A stretch of 64,000 nt of DNA from Populus alba (lineage: Eukaryota > Streptophyta > Magnoliopsida > Malpighiales > Salicaceae). A model generated the notes under the pieces. The model was given only the letters and a program-made list of their open reading frames with translations. It ran no database searches and was not told where the DNA came from. This document shows, in pieces, positions 12,263-25,200 of this stretch. Positions within the stretch are counted from its first letter, which is position 1, and every line of letters begins with the position of its first letter. The DNA is taken from positions 6,145,501 to 6,209,500 of the forward strand of contig NC_133289.1 of the NCBI RefSeq assembly GCF_005239225.2, in the 5' to 3' direction. Made by a program: the position numbers and the translations under genes.

Positions 12263-14615
12263 TGTTTTTAAAAAAAAATGTTGTTGAAACAAAAATCCCT
12301 CATCTCATATTACCTTTTGATTGGATTTGGTGCCTTGAGGTTGAAGCCAAGGAAGTAAATGTTTCTGCTGTCCTGATTTAAGTAATTGAACTTCTTTCTC
12401 GTAATTAGAGGTGCATTCTTGACAACAAGTGAATTTATCCTGTTCCTCCTTGCCATTATTAATGAATGGCTTTGTTTCCAGCACATGAGATGGGTTATTG
12501 GAGATGCTGCCAATGGCAAGTTCGTTATACAAAATTCGTATTAGTAAACACAGATAATCAAGGTCAGGGAGGGTAGACGCAAAGTGGACAATAAAAATGC
12601 AGAGCAGTATACTACTACTATCTTGTCTAGGGCCAATAAAAAATTAAAACATTCACCTAATAGTAATGTTTCAAGGTTGTTGGAGTGTCAAAGTTTTAGT
12701 TCTCCCTCCCCCAATCTGTGTGTGTATTTGTGTGTGGTTGTGTTTTGAACTGAGCATTATGAAAATATAGTGGCAAAAATGGAGTCAGTAATATAAGAAT
12801 TAAAAAGACAACAGAAAATAGACATGTCAGAAAAGGAAAAGGTTGATTAGAAAATGGAGGTCCAGAGTAGACTCTATCAAGTATCGACTAAGTCTTTGTT
12901 CAAAATGGATGATTCCTACCTATTTATTCTTTCAAAGAAATAAATACTGATCAAATTTGAAGTCACTGATCATCAAAAAAGTAAAACAAATGCATCCTTG
13001 AAAACCCTTCATTTTTACTTTTTCCCTTTTTTTTTTCTTCTTCTAATGATTCTGCTATAGGAAAAATCTGCAATGTGCAGTTGCTGCATGTATCCTGACA
13101 AAACAAAGTAACTTAAGGACAATGATTCATATCTGTGATCTGTCTCACCACCAAACCATACTTTTCACAGTGGTTTTGGCCTCATTCAGACCATAAAGGC
13201 ATGCACAGCAAGAAAAGTACAAAAACAAATAAAGCTTCAAGAAATTGATGACAATCAATGGGAAATTCATGCATTTCTCCATCCAGATATAATAACAGGT
13301 ATCAGACATGAATTAAACAAAATAATAACAACAACAGCAATAAAGCAGGAGGCTACCTGGATGCATGGAGGCTCAAACCAAGTCCACCTGAAGGAACCGA
13401 GACAGCTTGAAGTGCCCATTGAATCTCAATAGATGGTCGTCTCATCTGGCACTTCATGTATGTTTGATAACTTGCAGTGGCCATTAACCATACTTTTGTG
13501 TTTGAGCTACTATATTCAGAGAGTAGCCTGCCAATTTCTGTGACTAAATGATCTACTGGACTATAACCAGATACCTCTCCATTACCGACAGTTTCTTCAA
13601 CAGCCCATTTCAGGTCCCCTGTATAGATAATGGCCCCACTTTCACCTAGCGAATCCACTTTTCTTTTCAGTTCTGAGAGATTCATTTTAACATCTTCCTT
13701 CTTCATGAACCTCAAAGAAACTGGTGCAAAATGGAACTCAATAATCCGAGTTTGCTTCAATTCCATTGGAACCTCTCCTCTCTCTAACCTTCCCATAAAC
13801 TCTGCAACAAGACCTTCAGTTACAGGTACACAGTCACCAACTATCACAACATTCTTTCTCAATAAAACCTCCAAAACCAGCTTGATATCTTCCTTCACAG
13901 AACCAGAATCTGTGAAATAGTTGCTCGAAACTTTCTTCTGTGGTGAAAGAAGAACTGGGTTTTTCTCGGAAGTGTAATTCAAGAAATGGGTTTGCCAAAA
14001 GGTAGTTGGGTTAATGACCTCTTTTTGAGTTTCAGTAGCAGAAGGGGAACAAGGTGAAGAGAAAACCCCACCAGAAGTACTATAACACTGAAACACAGAA
14101 GAAGCCGAAGAGTCCTCTATATTGTTTTTGACGGAAGTGCTAGAGAACCCAGCCTCTCTCATAACCCTACTAACACTAGGGTCATCTAAGATGGATAATA
14201 TAAGCTGTTCAAGCTCAACCTTAATAGTCAAAAGAGGCTGCTGCTGCTGCTGCTGCTGCTCTATGCAACCCCTTCTTTGATGTGCTTGAGCTCTTTTAAG
14301 GGCAGCAATCAAAGCATTGGACAAAGATGGCTGGCCATGAAGTAAGGGAACAGGAGTTGTTGGAAGTCTGTTTAGTGCAACATTAAAGCAAAGCTCAAGA
14401 GCTCTGCATTGAAGAGGATGTGAAGTTTGATGAGGCTGTGATTTGAGACAAGCCCTTCTCAAAAGACTAGTTCTTGAGCTCAGCAAGGTTGCAGCTACAT
14501 GCAAAGGAGTGACCTGAGCATGGCCTCTCCTCCTTGCCAAGCTAAGAGAGTGCTTCAAAGCTGAAGCAGCCTCTGCTGTGAGGGTCTGCTGGACCGTACA
14601 AGCTCCTGAGCGCAT
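10586..14615 (-). CDS. SMXL5: SMAX1-LIKE 5-type protein (Clp-N, SMXL clade 3/4/5)
   Basis: Three exons on the minus strand: 14615-13357, 12506-12314 and 12172-10586 (TGA 10588-10586), all GT-AG and in phase, giving 1012 residues, the usual size. I start at ATG 14613-14615 because the family begins MR(S/T)[12 protein letters not shown]; an upstream in-frame ATG at 14645 would add ten unconserved residues. Residues 1 to about 170 form the double Clp-N domain, followed by a short Gln run. A degenerate P-loop (GNDTLGKRR, about 666-674) marks the AAA-like region, and an EAR motif LDLNL sits at 849-853. SMXL3/4/5 proteins are nuclear factors that promote phloem formation, apparently independently of strigolactone and karrikin. 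Consistently, no RGKT degradation motif is visible. The C-terminal end (LPKKIQVS) and the exon 1 end resemble SMXL5 more than SMXL4, but assignment within the clade is by recognition only. Confidence 0.92.
12223..12260. repeat. AT dinucleotide microsatellite in SMXL5 intron 2
   Basis: Nineteen AT units lie within the 141-bp intron 12173-12313, so the repeat makes up about a quarter of the intron. It is likely to vary in length between individuals. Confidence 0.95.
14237..14260 (-). repeat. CAG run encoding polyglutamine in SMXL5
   Basis: Eight GCT units on the plus strand read as consecutive Gln codons on the coding strand, just after the second Clp-N repeat (RRGCIE then Gln tract). Gln tracts at this position are also found in Arabidopsis SMXL5, from memory. 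Confidence 0.85.
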
Positions 14616-14940
14616 AACTTGGCTAAAACCCACCCCCCACACCACCCCCTTTGAAAGAAACCTATGTATTGTCAGAACTAAACTTCTCTCTGTACTTGTT
14701 TTTTCTTATGTTTTTCTCTCCCCCTTACACCACCCCCAGTACCTCTCTTTCTTGCAAATCCTAATGCTTTGAGCTTGAAAAAAAAGCTAGCTAATTTCCT
14801 CTCTTGTGCTTAGAGCTAGAGGAGACAAAAATAGAACTACCAGCTCGGTTTTGGAGGCTTGAACTGAAAATGGATAGTGAGATGTTTTGAAAGGAGAGCT
14901 TAGAGATCTTAGTAGAGCAAGTCTCGACCGCTCCACCTTC

Positions 14941-14946
14941 TTTATA
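14941..14946 (-). promoter_or_regulatory. Candidate TATA box for SMXL5
   Basis: The minus strand reads TATAAA here in the context GGAGTATAAAGAAGG, about 326 bp upstream of the chosen SMXL5 ATG. That would imply a 5' leader of roughly 290-300 nt. The match is motif-based only. Confidence 0.4.
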
Positions 14947-17900
14947 CTCCTTGTTGATTGCTGATCTTTTTATTTATTTTTAAATACAGTATGGCAGCTT
15001 TTTCTTTTTTTTCTCTTCTTATTTCCACTTATCCATTACTTTGTTTCACTGTCCTGAGTTTACAGTTAACAGGACTACGGCTCCATCTTTTTATCACCTC
15101 CCTCTCTCAATGGTACTCTAATAGGTCACTTGATTTATTTATGTTTTGGTGATAATTATGATTTAAAAAAAAAGAAAAAAAAGAGCAGGGTTACCTTTAA
15201 CAATCATATTCTTTTTGTTGGGACTTGCAAGTATCAAAACCATACTGTAATTAAGATCTTAATGGCATGCCAATTGCCATGCATGATAGACTCATAGACT
15301 CATATTATATTTACGAGTTATACTAAATTTTCTCCCTATCTAGGTGATCTTAATGGCATGCCATGCATGATAGACTCATAGACTCGTTTTATATTTACGA
15401 GTTATACTAAATTTTCTCCCTATCTAGGTGATCAAAAGCTGCAAAAGGAAGATATCAATCCAAATCGTACTGCTTAATTTGTTTACCCTCTTCAAGAAAA
15501 ACTTATGTGGATGCATTTAATATTAATACACAGGATAAGATTACAAGAGCCAAGACAATATGATGGCTTCGCCAGTAGCAAAATCTTTTGAAGGATAGCA
15601 TTTTCGGTGCTAAGTGTTGTGCATGTTTTTAGTGAGGGAATACTAATCAATTAACACCACCGATAGGAAAGTCGAATACTTTCTGCTGTGTTATTTCTAT
15701 GCAAATTAATTAAATGGTATTTCTTGAGAAAAAAGGGGTCAATAAACAGTACCCACAAGTCAGAAATTTGTGCATAGGTAGAGAGATAACTCCCCTTTCG
15801 TTTTTCCACACATCCTCTTTGAATGGACAGACAAACCAGCAGAAATTAAAAAAAAGTAGTAAAGAGAAAAGGTGGATCAAAAGAAGGCCAGACAGTGATG
15901 AGAGATAAAAAGGAAAGTTGGAATTTATTTATTTTTCTTTTTCATGTTTATCATTTGTTGCTTCTGTATAAATATTAGCTATAAGTTTTCATTGAAAGAT
16001 AAAAGGGTAAAAAAAAGGTGTCCCTCTCCCTCTCTCTCTTCACGCCAATCCTCGTAGAGAGACAGCATTTTATTCCCAAAGTACTCAAAAAGCAGCCCTC
16101 TGTCTGCGATCCTATATAGCATTATTGGTTCTTTTTCAGCTCTCTGTTTCTCTAACCTGCAATGGCATTTTGTCTTAATCCCATCTCATCTCCAACAAAC
16201 CACTTGAGAAAACCCTTTTATATGTTTACTAAACAAAAAAAAAAAAGGAGGTAAAAAAAGAAGAAATCTGCTGTGCTAATAGACAACCATGTTCACATCA
16301 TGTTCATGTAAGCAACACACAGTCGTACTGTTGGTTGTCCTTTGCGCATCAAGAAATATATATTCTTGATGGGATTCTCATCCTTTTCCCTATTTTGATC
16401 CGATGGTTGTCCATGCTTGCACATCAAGTAATATGTCATATTTTCTATATAATTTTGTTTCTTAGAAACTGTAATTCTTTTTGTTAGTTATTTACAGATG
16501 ATAGCAAATTTTGGTTAGTTTTTCACTATCGAATTGCTTTGTTATTTGCTAGCTGCTTCATACTTGAATAATTGTCGTTATAGCGATTCAATTGTACTAG
16601 AATATTGTAGGGTCTTAATAAACAGTGATCTCAACAAAACTTAACTTTACCGCGTGTTGGATAAATTATTTTTTTTAAATAAAATAAATATGCAAGTTTT
16701 TTTAACATATTAATTGTTAACATAAAAAATCCTAAGTGTAAATAAAAAAATTATATATTCATTTAATTAAATAAATAAAAAAAACCACCTATTTTGATAA
16801 ATACAAAAAAAATTATTAACAATAATTAAAACTAAACTGAAAAAATCAAGAAATAGATGTAAATCAAGATATTTGACTACACACCACAAGTCATTTACCC
16901 TATTGTATTTAATGACTTTGGTTATTAGAATAAATTTTTTATCTATTAAATATTAATAGAAATCGGCACATATATGAAATCAATTGAATAAAATCAAAAG
17001 AAAAAAAATATCATAAAGGTTGCACACATTAACAAAAAGTTACCATTTTTTTTTATAAAAACCAAGTAAAAACTAAATGATATTTAACCAAATAATAAAC
17101 TGAAAAGTTGATAGATAAATATGAATATAGATATCCCTTAAAACATCGAAGATTGACTTGTATTTAATAACATTGTTTTTTGAAATCAATGTTTTATTTA
17201 ATAAATTTAATAAAATTAAAGAGAAAAAAATTCAAGTATATATGGCTATATAGAAAGAATATCTCCTAAGATTAAAAAAAACTGAAAGCGTATTCGTAAT
17301 TACACTAAGTAAAATTTAAATCATATTTTATTAAAAAATATCTACCATCAAAACCAAACTGAATATTTTTCCATTTTTTAAAAAGACATCTTTTTTCTCC
17401 TTGCATTACACTTTAGTCCTCTTTGTTACAATTATGACCGCTTAATATTTTTTTTGATAAATTGATTATGGATTTGGGCATAAATAGATCCAATTGAAGA
17501 GAAATAAACTTTGAGCATTAAATTATATAAAAAAGTAAAAATCTCATTGTGAATTGCTATACTAAAAAACCCACACGTTTTAACATTTTATTAATGTATT
17601 ATGTTAAAGAAACCATCCCACATCTTATAAGTATTAAAAATACAAAGTAATATATATAACAAAATCACACATCATCGATTCTAAATCATTTAAATCAAAC
17701 CTAATCTTAACTATCTAATTTAATAAGCTCTAATATTATTGAATGAATATCTTATTAAATAAAATCAAAACGCATACAAATGGTAAGCTAACCTCAAATC
17801 CATGAAATTAGTTAATACTTATCATTCACCAATCATTTTTTAAGAATAGTTCTTTTTTTTATTATTTTTTATTATCTCGACTCTCTTTATCATGATGTAG

Positions 17901-18081
17901 TACTTGTTTTTCAATTTAATTTTTCTTACTATTCAAGAATCATATACAACATAATTGTATTAAAGTAATTAAAAATGTTTTAGTGTATCATCTAAACATT
18001 TAAATATTAGATGAGGTTCTAAGAATGACTTTATAATAGATCTATTATTTTAAAAAACCATTTTCATTCTGAGGTTTGAAC
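14947..18081. other. SMXL5 upstream region and AT-rich intergenic DNA
   Basis: No gene is recognisable. The first 1.5 kb is the likely SMXL5 promoter side and includes a tandem duplication at 15255-15429. From about 16.6 kb the sequence becomes strongly AT-rich with A/T runs and no open frame of note. Confidence 0.6.
15255..15429. repeat. Tandem duplication, 91-bp and 84-bp units
   Basis: Unit 1 (15255-15345) and unit 2 (15346-15429) both run from GATCTTAATGGCATGCC to CTCCCTATCTAGGT. Unit 2 lacks about 7-10 bp around an internal GCCATGC repeat and has a few substitutions. It lies about 640 bp upstream of the SMXL5 coding start. Confidence 0.9.
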
Positions 18082-18237
18082 CAGTGGCAAAGAAAGGTAG
18101 GGGCCAGGGACCCCTGCAAGGAAAATGTTTTTCCCAGCCCCTTTCCTTGTAAATATTTATAATTTTAATAAAAATAATTGAAATTTTTTAAATTCAGCCC
18201 CCTTAGTTTTTTGTTCTTGCTCTGCCCTGGTTTGAAC
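18074..18237. mobile_element. hAT-type MITE, family copy 1
   Basis: The 148-bp element 18082-18229 is flanked on both sides by the same 8-bp target duplication GTTTGAAC (18074-18081 and 18230-18237). Its ends begin CAGTGGCAAAG and, inverted, CAGGGCAGAGC. The subterminal GGGGCCAGGGACCCCTGCAA also occurs, in similar form, in the element at 48147. Eight-bp target duplications and CAGgG ends are typical of hAT transposons. There is no coding capacity. Confidence 0.8.
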
Positions 18238-20690
18238 AGTTAAATGAAACACTAGAATAGTTATATATATAATTTAGCTCAAGATTGTGGAAAAAATTAC
18301 TATTATAGCTCAATTGTTATATATGATGAGAATCCTCAAAGCTAACCTTAGTGAATATTTCAAACTCTTGCTTGATGCGGGATGTGATTATGATATCTTG
18401 CCATGCAATGCGAATTAAAGAGGTTTAATCAACAAGGGGAAATGGACCCACATTAAAAACATTAATCTCCTCAAGATTTGCATGCATAATTAATTACTTT
18501 AGTGCAAACAAATAGCAGGTTAATTATCAAATTAAGAAAATAAACAATATTAGAATTTAACTTCTTTAATCTGAAATTTGAACAAGGAGAAACTCGAACG
18601 GGGAGACTTCCAAGAACAGCATCTATACAGGACTTAAAAGATGGATTCAAGGGTTATTTTCCCAAGTTTTCATTGCATTAAAAGGAGCCAAAAGAAAATT
18701 GCAGATTGCTATGCCACCACCAAAAAAGTGCTTCAGTTTAAAGTATTTGGAAAAGGCACCTGCAATTCGTAAAGCCAAAGAACACCAGATTCGTATTTAC
18801 AACCATGTTGCTGTTCTCTATGTTAACGATGAGACATGGAATTACTTTCTGAAGAAAAACATCACTAAATAACTCCTCTCATCGTTCAAGGCTAGAATCC
18901 AAAAAAAATCGTCCATTGCTGCACGATAACACTCCCAGCTGAGGGAAAAAAAATAAAAAAAAATAAAATTCTTTCCATGCACCATCTGGAAGATCCTCCT
19001 TAATGATCATGAAGTCAAACGAAATCGTCATTTGATCTCTATCCGAATGCTACATGATTATTTGATCCTCATCGTGCAACACATGAAAAAGTTTAGAGTC
19101 AATTCTTGTGCTAGTGTGCTCACAAACACCACCTCGAACGCTTAAAACAACCTTTTGTTTTTGGGTCAAAAAAGTAGAGAAATAACATTCATTCAAACAT
19201 GGTCTTAGTCGTTTAAAGTCATAGATATCGTCTAGGAGATCATAATATTTTCGTGTTAGAAGATTTATTTATTAAGGGTAATAGCGCTAACGAAAATACT
19301 AGCAATAATTAAATACCCTTTTAACGACTTTTATCATCTTGCTTCTGGTGATCGAGAGCTTCATATGACTATATTCGATCCATTGCAAGAAAAGATGAAA
19401 AGTTAACATGGCGAGGAATGAAGTGGGGGGGGCTACTCTTGCTTTAAGGAGATGGAGAGCACTCCTGGCTATATACCTTCGTACGTGCTCTTTTGCTTGT
19501 ATAATGCATAAGGTTCGTCTAGTTGGGTTATCAATGCCCCTTTTTCGCCTAAGAAAATTGTGGTCTTGATTGAAATAAGGGCAATAATTTTGAGGGGTGG
19601 GTGCCCAAATCATTAGGGCATAATATTTCAAGGTTTAAAGTTGGTGATGATCGATCAAGAGGGGAAGGATATGAGGATTTCTCTTCTTGGAAGAAAAGTA
19701 TCCCTTTATGAAATTAATTGAAGATGGCGTAATTCTTTTGTGTCATCTTTGGGAGTCCTCATGATTTGGTTTGTGATTTCCGAAACAAATTTTCAACAAA
19801 GGAAGAAAAGGGGTAAAATCACAAGCTACATTAAACGGGACATCAAGGCCCACATGATAAAAGCAAAACTATGATTTACCACGGATCTAAGTTTAAATCA
19901 ATATCACTCAATCAATCCCCTCTTGTTTTGGTTTCGAAATTATTAATCAATAAAATTGCTCGTGCTCAATGATCGAAGCTGTGATCACTATAAGATGCTG
20001 TGGTTTTTTAGCCGTTACCTCTCGTGCTAGAGGTGGGATTCCAAGTTCAATTTTAAAGGAGTAGATGTCATTATGAATGCAAGCTATATATATATATATA
20101 TATATGTATGCTGTGGTCTTCTTAATATAATGAAAATTTGTTGTTTGAGAAATATTGGAAAAGAGGATGCCTGTGACTTGGAAAATATATGAATTGATAA
20201 ATCATAAAAAGAGTTGAGAATGCTAATTAAAGATTAAAATAAAAAAATTAATTTTTCTAATAAAAAACTAAAGATAGATGCATATATAAATATTTTACTT
20301 AGATTATCTTTTTATTTTATACCATTTTTTTTAAAATCTTTCTTGGATGTTTATCCTAGTTGCTAAGTTAGCTAATACATATGATTTTCATTCTTATAAA
20401 TGCATCATGCATATATAATTGATCTATCCAAAATTTTAAAGTAAATTACAATGATTTCATTGAGGTATTATGAAGTTATAGAAAACACCTAAAAGATTGA
20501 TTATTATTTTAAAAAAAAAACAGTTAAGCTCAAGAATCTTAAAAAAATGAGAGAAAGAGGATATCAATAAAAAAAAATGAATTATAAAAACAAATTTAAT
20601 CAAACTAAATAAAAAATGTGAGGTGTTGTTGCCCAAGAAAGCAAGGGTCACGTTTTTGAAAAAAAGAGCAAAAAGCAAGTCATCAGCTCA
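18238..20690. other. AT-rich intergenic region with an unidentified small open frame
   Basis: No known gene is recognised. The stretch holds one notable small open frame (18711-18872, listed separately), a minus-strand open frame at 19299-19631 that I could not match to anything, and a TA microsatellite near 20085-20105. Confidence 0.5.
18711..18872 (+). other. Unidentified small open reading frame, 53 aa
   Basis: The frame runs ATG 18711 to TAA 18870-18872 and stays open upstream to about 18574 without an earlier ATG, giving about 99 open codons in total. The predicted peptide starts MPPPKKCFSLKYLEKAPAIR and is rich in Lys and aromatic residues. Its base composition is more balanced than the surrounding AT-rich DNA. 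I do not recognise the protein. It could be a small peptide gene, an exon or fragment of a captured gene, or chance. No clear promoter or splice pattern was found. Confidence 0.25.
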
Positions 20691-21500
20691 GGTTGTTTTT
20701 TTTTTTTTTTTTTTTTAATAGAATTGATAAGATGCCGTCCTTCTAGGTGAATTATTTTTTATTTGTTGGAACATTTTTCGATCACTTCGCTGACTATAAA
20801 ATTAAGGTTTGAGTTTTGAACCTTTTTTTTTTTTTTTTTTTATGATTAAGGTATAATTGTTCCAAACTTATTCTTTTTTTTTTTGTTTTTTTTTTTTTAT
20901 TTTTATCATCTTTTTAATTTTTTTTATCTATCATATTTGGTTCATATTCTTTTAATCATTAATTATTTTATTTGAGATAATTTTTAAATTTGATTCTTTT
21001 GCGATTTTATTTTCTTTTAATTTTTTTTCCTATCAGATTTGATATTTATTATTTTGATTGTTATTTTTCTTTTTAACTTTGATAAATTTTTTAAATTGAT
21101 ATATTTTTTTTGATTTTATCATTCAATATTAAATTGGTTGAGAATTGAGCTTATGGATTGAGCCCATGTCTAAGATTTCATGGGTTGCAAGTTTAGAAGA
21201 TTCATTTAAGTTTGCTAGATTTTTTTTCCTTTTTCTAAACTCATATTTTTTCAATTTCATCCTTCAACATTTATTTAATTGAAGATTGAGCTCCATTATT
21301 ATTTTTTATTTTCTTTCTATAAGACTTTTCACAAATTTTAAAATTGACCTGGGTTATCTCAGGCCTCTTTATTTGTTGTTTTTTTGTTAAATTCAACTTC
21401 TTTTAAAGAGGTTTTTTTTTAATTTAATTAAGTTAATTGATTAAATATAAGTATGAGATGCTCAATTCATGATATTTTGTTTAGTTTGTTTCTAGGTCGT
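20690..21500. repeat. T-rich dispersed repeat, locus 1
   Basis: Long T tracts alternate with short phrases such as TCATCCTTCAACATT and AATTGAGAATTGAGC. Comparable phrases recur at 30240-30830, 43540-43990 and 60920-61500, all with the T-rich strand as plus. I take this as one family of non-coding dispersed repeat, apparently Salicaceae-specific. It carries no open frame. Confidence 0.55.
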
Positions 21501-24500
21501 TGCTCTAACAACGTGTGCAGCCTCTTTCAATGTCATCGTGCAACTTTTAATAGTGGCATTAAAACTGTTTTGGTGAACTTTTTCTAATGGTGAGGTAGTA
21601 TCTATGGCAGAGTGATAGCAAGTCTTCAATAGATTTTTCTTTTTTCTTCTCCTAAATATGATATTGGTAACTTATTTTTTATAATCAATTAATGCTAACA
21701 AAATTTATTTGCTTTATTTTTTGTTCGTGTTTTTTTTAATTGTACAATTAAATTAATTGAAATTTTTAAACCTTGTCAAATCAATAATCAAGATCTAGAA
21801 TTTTTCATGTTTCTTTGAAAATGTTGGCATCTCTTTTTCGAGGGTGTTTGGCTTGGAAGTATGGTGGTTTTTTTTAAAAAATACAATACATTTTAAACAC
21901 AAACCACACCTTTAAAAGCTATAAAAACATGCTTTTTACTAAAAAAAAATACAGGCTAGCTACCTCACATCCTAACACTCTCTTCATGATAGAAAAAATT
22001 TAACCCGGTCTACAATGTATCATGTGGCACATCTCTTATATAATCTCATGCTTATATCTTACTGGAGGTTCGGCCCTCCAAGAAAAAAATATAGCAATAA
22101 TGTTCTCACAAGTTTCCAAATGTAGTAATTAGGTCCTTGAAATCTCACTTATCTTTTGATATGTAGTGCCACAGATGGTACGAAAAAATAAAACTGTCAT
22201 GGATGGTGTCCCCTGTAGTTTATGGGCACTTGTGAAGGGTACAATTGGGTTTTGGGGTGTGATTTTGGTTTTTTTGGTTAAGGTTTTTGGAGGACAGCAG
22301 CTTGGGAGGGAGTCTCTCGATAGAAGTGGTGCAAATTTATGGAGCCCTCTCTCTATATGGGCTCGATGCCCATTATTATTGACATTTCCTTGTCTAAACA
22401 GAGGAATTATTTAATACTTTATCATTTCACGAGAACTTGGGATTCATGAATAATTTTCATAAGAGATCTCATGTTCTTATGATATGATGGAGCACCACTC
22501 CTAGCATATCTAATTATATCTCTAATATTAAAAAAAAATATATATTTTTCACGGTCAGAAAAATGAACTCTACTAGTAAATGGAAGATGAAGCTGAAAAC
22601 TGGTGAATTTCTGAAGGCATTGGAAATGGTGAAATTGGCCATAATACTTTAGATGGGACCAAATTAAGGATAATGCCTATAACCATGAACAAAAATAGCT
22701 TCTGCCTTTTGGGGTGGGAATGTGAGGAAAAGTAAAGAAAGTAAAAAGAAAAAGAAAAAAGAAAAGGTAATGGCAGTATTACGTATAGCCCTCCAGTTGG
22801 GCAAATGAGCCCCTCTATAAATACATAATCCAATCCAAATTCTCCAAATCATACTTAAGTTATGCACATCTGTTTTTCTAGTCATTAAAAAAAAAAATCC
22901 CTACCTGACCCAGAAAGAAAATAAAAATAAAAGGCAAAACATACATATATAGCTAGAAGAATATTAGAGATATTTGGAATTAAGAGGGCTAAATTGTAAG
23001 GAAATCGCGCAAGTTTATACAATAAATAAATGTTCACAAACAAACATCATATCATGCGGTCCTCCTTTTTTGCTTTTGCTTTCTTTTCTCAGTCCAACAC
23101 TCTTAATTTTCTTCCTCTTTTTACGTACTCTCCCTGAGCGACTGAGTCACCATACATTCCATTCCGATTCCCTTTTTCCTTCATGGGGATTTGCAATCCC
23201 TTTGTTCTATGCTAATCCACCTCATTACTTGGACATGGAGCCGCAAGTTCTCATTGGCTGAGGTTCCTTCGAGCACCATAAATATGGATGATGAATTAAT
23301 TTGATTTATCGTTAGTCTATTCACACACATTTATGTACACTGGCTTTAAATTAAGGACGCGATAATGAATAATAAAACAAAGATCATAAATGATATATAA
23401 AACGATATCTTTCCAAATCTCCTCAACGATCTTTGATTTGGACTCACAAGAGTTGCAAAGAGGAAGTGGAAATAGTTTATTTCCAAAAGGCATTGCGAAT
23501 AGTAGCTTGGGATCAAAGAATGAGAAGAAAAAGGTTTTTATTATTATTATTATTATTGCATAATTTTAGGCGTTGGCAGGTTATGTTTTTGAGGAAATAG
23601 CAGACGAGCTTTTTGCAGATTTTTACATGAGTATGCCATTTATGAAATTTGTGGTCCTGGTCTTACATGAGCTAGATTATGATCTTATCTTTACACACCC
23701 ACACACGTATATATATTGTAAGGATTGCATGAGTAAGATTTATAGCTAACGTTCTACATAAAATTAGCTGTAAATTTTACTCATGAATGAAATAATTAAG
23801 ATTTAAATTCTAATGATTATGATATAACAGAGAGGGCTATCTCCGATCCATTCTATAGCCTATGATTCGTGAGTAAATCAAAAGAAACAAGGTCCACTTT
23901 ACCGGGTGTAGAAGGGAAGATATATCATAGCAACAAAACGCAAAAAAATAATCTCCTGCCATTGTAATTAATTAAAGTATTTAAACTATAGAATGTTTCA
24001 TGGACAGTGGTCCTTCAATTAATATCCGGATAAGCATATATATATATATATATATGCCATAGATTTCTTGTGGGGTTATCACTCAACCTTTTCCTCTGCT
24101 GAAAGAACAGAACGACGATGGCACCTTTGTAGTCGATGGTGTGCTGTAATTATTAACTTGTCATGCATGCAAAAAAGGGCTGCGAGCTCAATCTGCTTGT
24201 CATGACTGCAAACGATTCTACAAATCATTAATTTTGTGTTAAAATCTTATTCAAAAGAAATAAATAAAGAGCACAGAATTCTGCTCTTTCTTGGCACATG
24301 CAAGACCTTGCTAATTAAGGAAAATATATAAATATTTTTATAGTTATTGCACATGAGATCGTATAATACAGATTCTTAAATTAATCCGATTATGATCAGA
24401 CGTTTATATTAATTAAAAAAAAATGAATATGCATATGTAACAATATCATAGTACAAATATTAAAACTTTTTAACGTAGGTTAAATGAAGCGCCACATAAG

Positions 24501-25034
24501 ATTAAAACCCATGGAATGTATATTGACAACCTAGGAAGTTAAGAAAATAAATGTTAGAAATTTGACCGACAATCTCTTTTTTCTGGCCTATTATTTCTTT
24601 CGTTTCAACAGATCTGATCACACCCCAAGGAAACATCGGTCCATCAAGTTGGACACGTAGCTAGGCAAGTAGGTCTTAATTACTTTCTATTTATTCTTTC
24701 CTTTCACAACACTTCTTCCATTCTCAAAACGGTACTGGTTCCTGTAAAGCAACTGAGAAAGAGTGAGAGAGAGAGAGAGAGATGAGAGATTCATATTCTG
24801 TTCATAGGGATTAGTGAAAAAAGAAAGAAAGAGTGAGAGTAATAATGGGTTATAGGTTGTCATCGTTGTGTATGCATGTAATTGGGAAAAAGAAAGGAAC
24901 ATTCATTTTCTCTCTTCTTTTATGTTTTCTTTCACTTTATATATATGTTTTTTTTTTAATGGTAATCAAAGAATATATTAAAATAGTCATTTAGAATATA
25001 GCCCCGAGAGAGAGAGTGTCTTAAATCATTTGTT

Positions 25035-25200
25035 TTTGAATAAATTAAATTTTATTTTTAAATTAATTTTTTTTATGTTTTAAAATTATTTTAATTTGTT
25101 GATATTAAAAATAATTTTTAAAAAATAAAAAAATATTTTAATTAAAAAAATTAAATCATAATCGTTATTATATTTTTATACACTCTCTAAATAAATAAAG
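25035..25200. mobile_element. Degenerate Salicaceae-type MITE remnant
   Basis: The core reads GTTGATATTAAAAATAATTT followed by an A-rich run, and the right side ends near ACACTCTCTAA. These resemble the core and end of the elements at 34569, 41367 and 60408, but the left terminal repeat is eroded. Confidence 0.4.

Noticed and set aside
19299..19631. Minus-strand open frame of 110 residues
   Set aside because: I could not recognise any family, and length alone is weak support; it remains possible but unsupported.
22166..23261. Two plus-strand open frames of 82 and 95 residues
   Set aside because: Neither shows a domain, splice structure or sensible promoter, and they sit in repeat-like AT-rich DNA.
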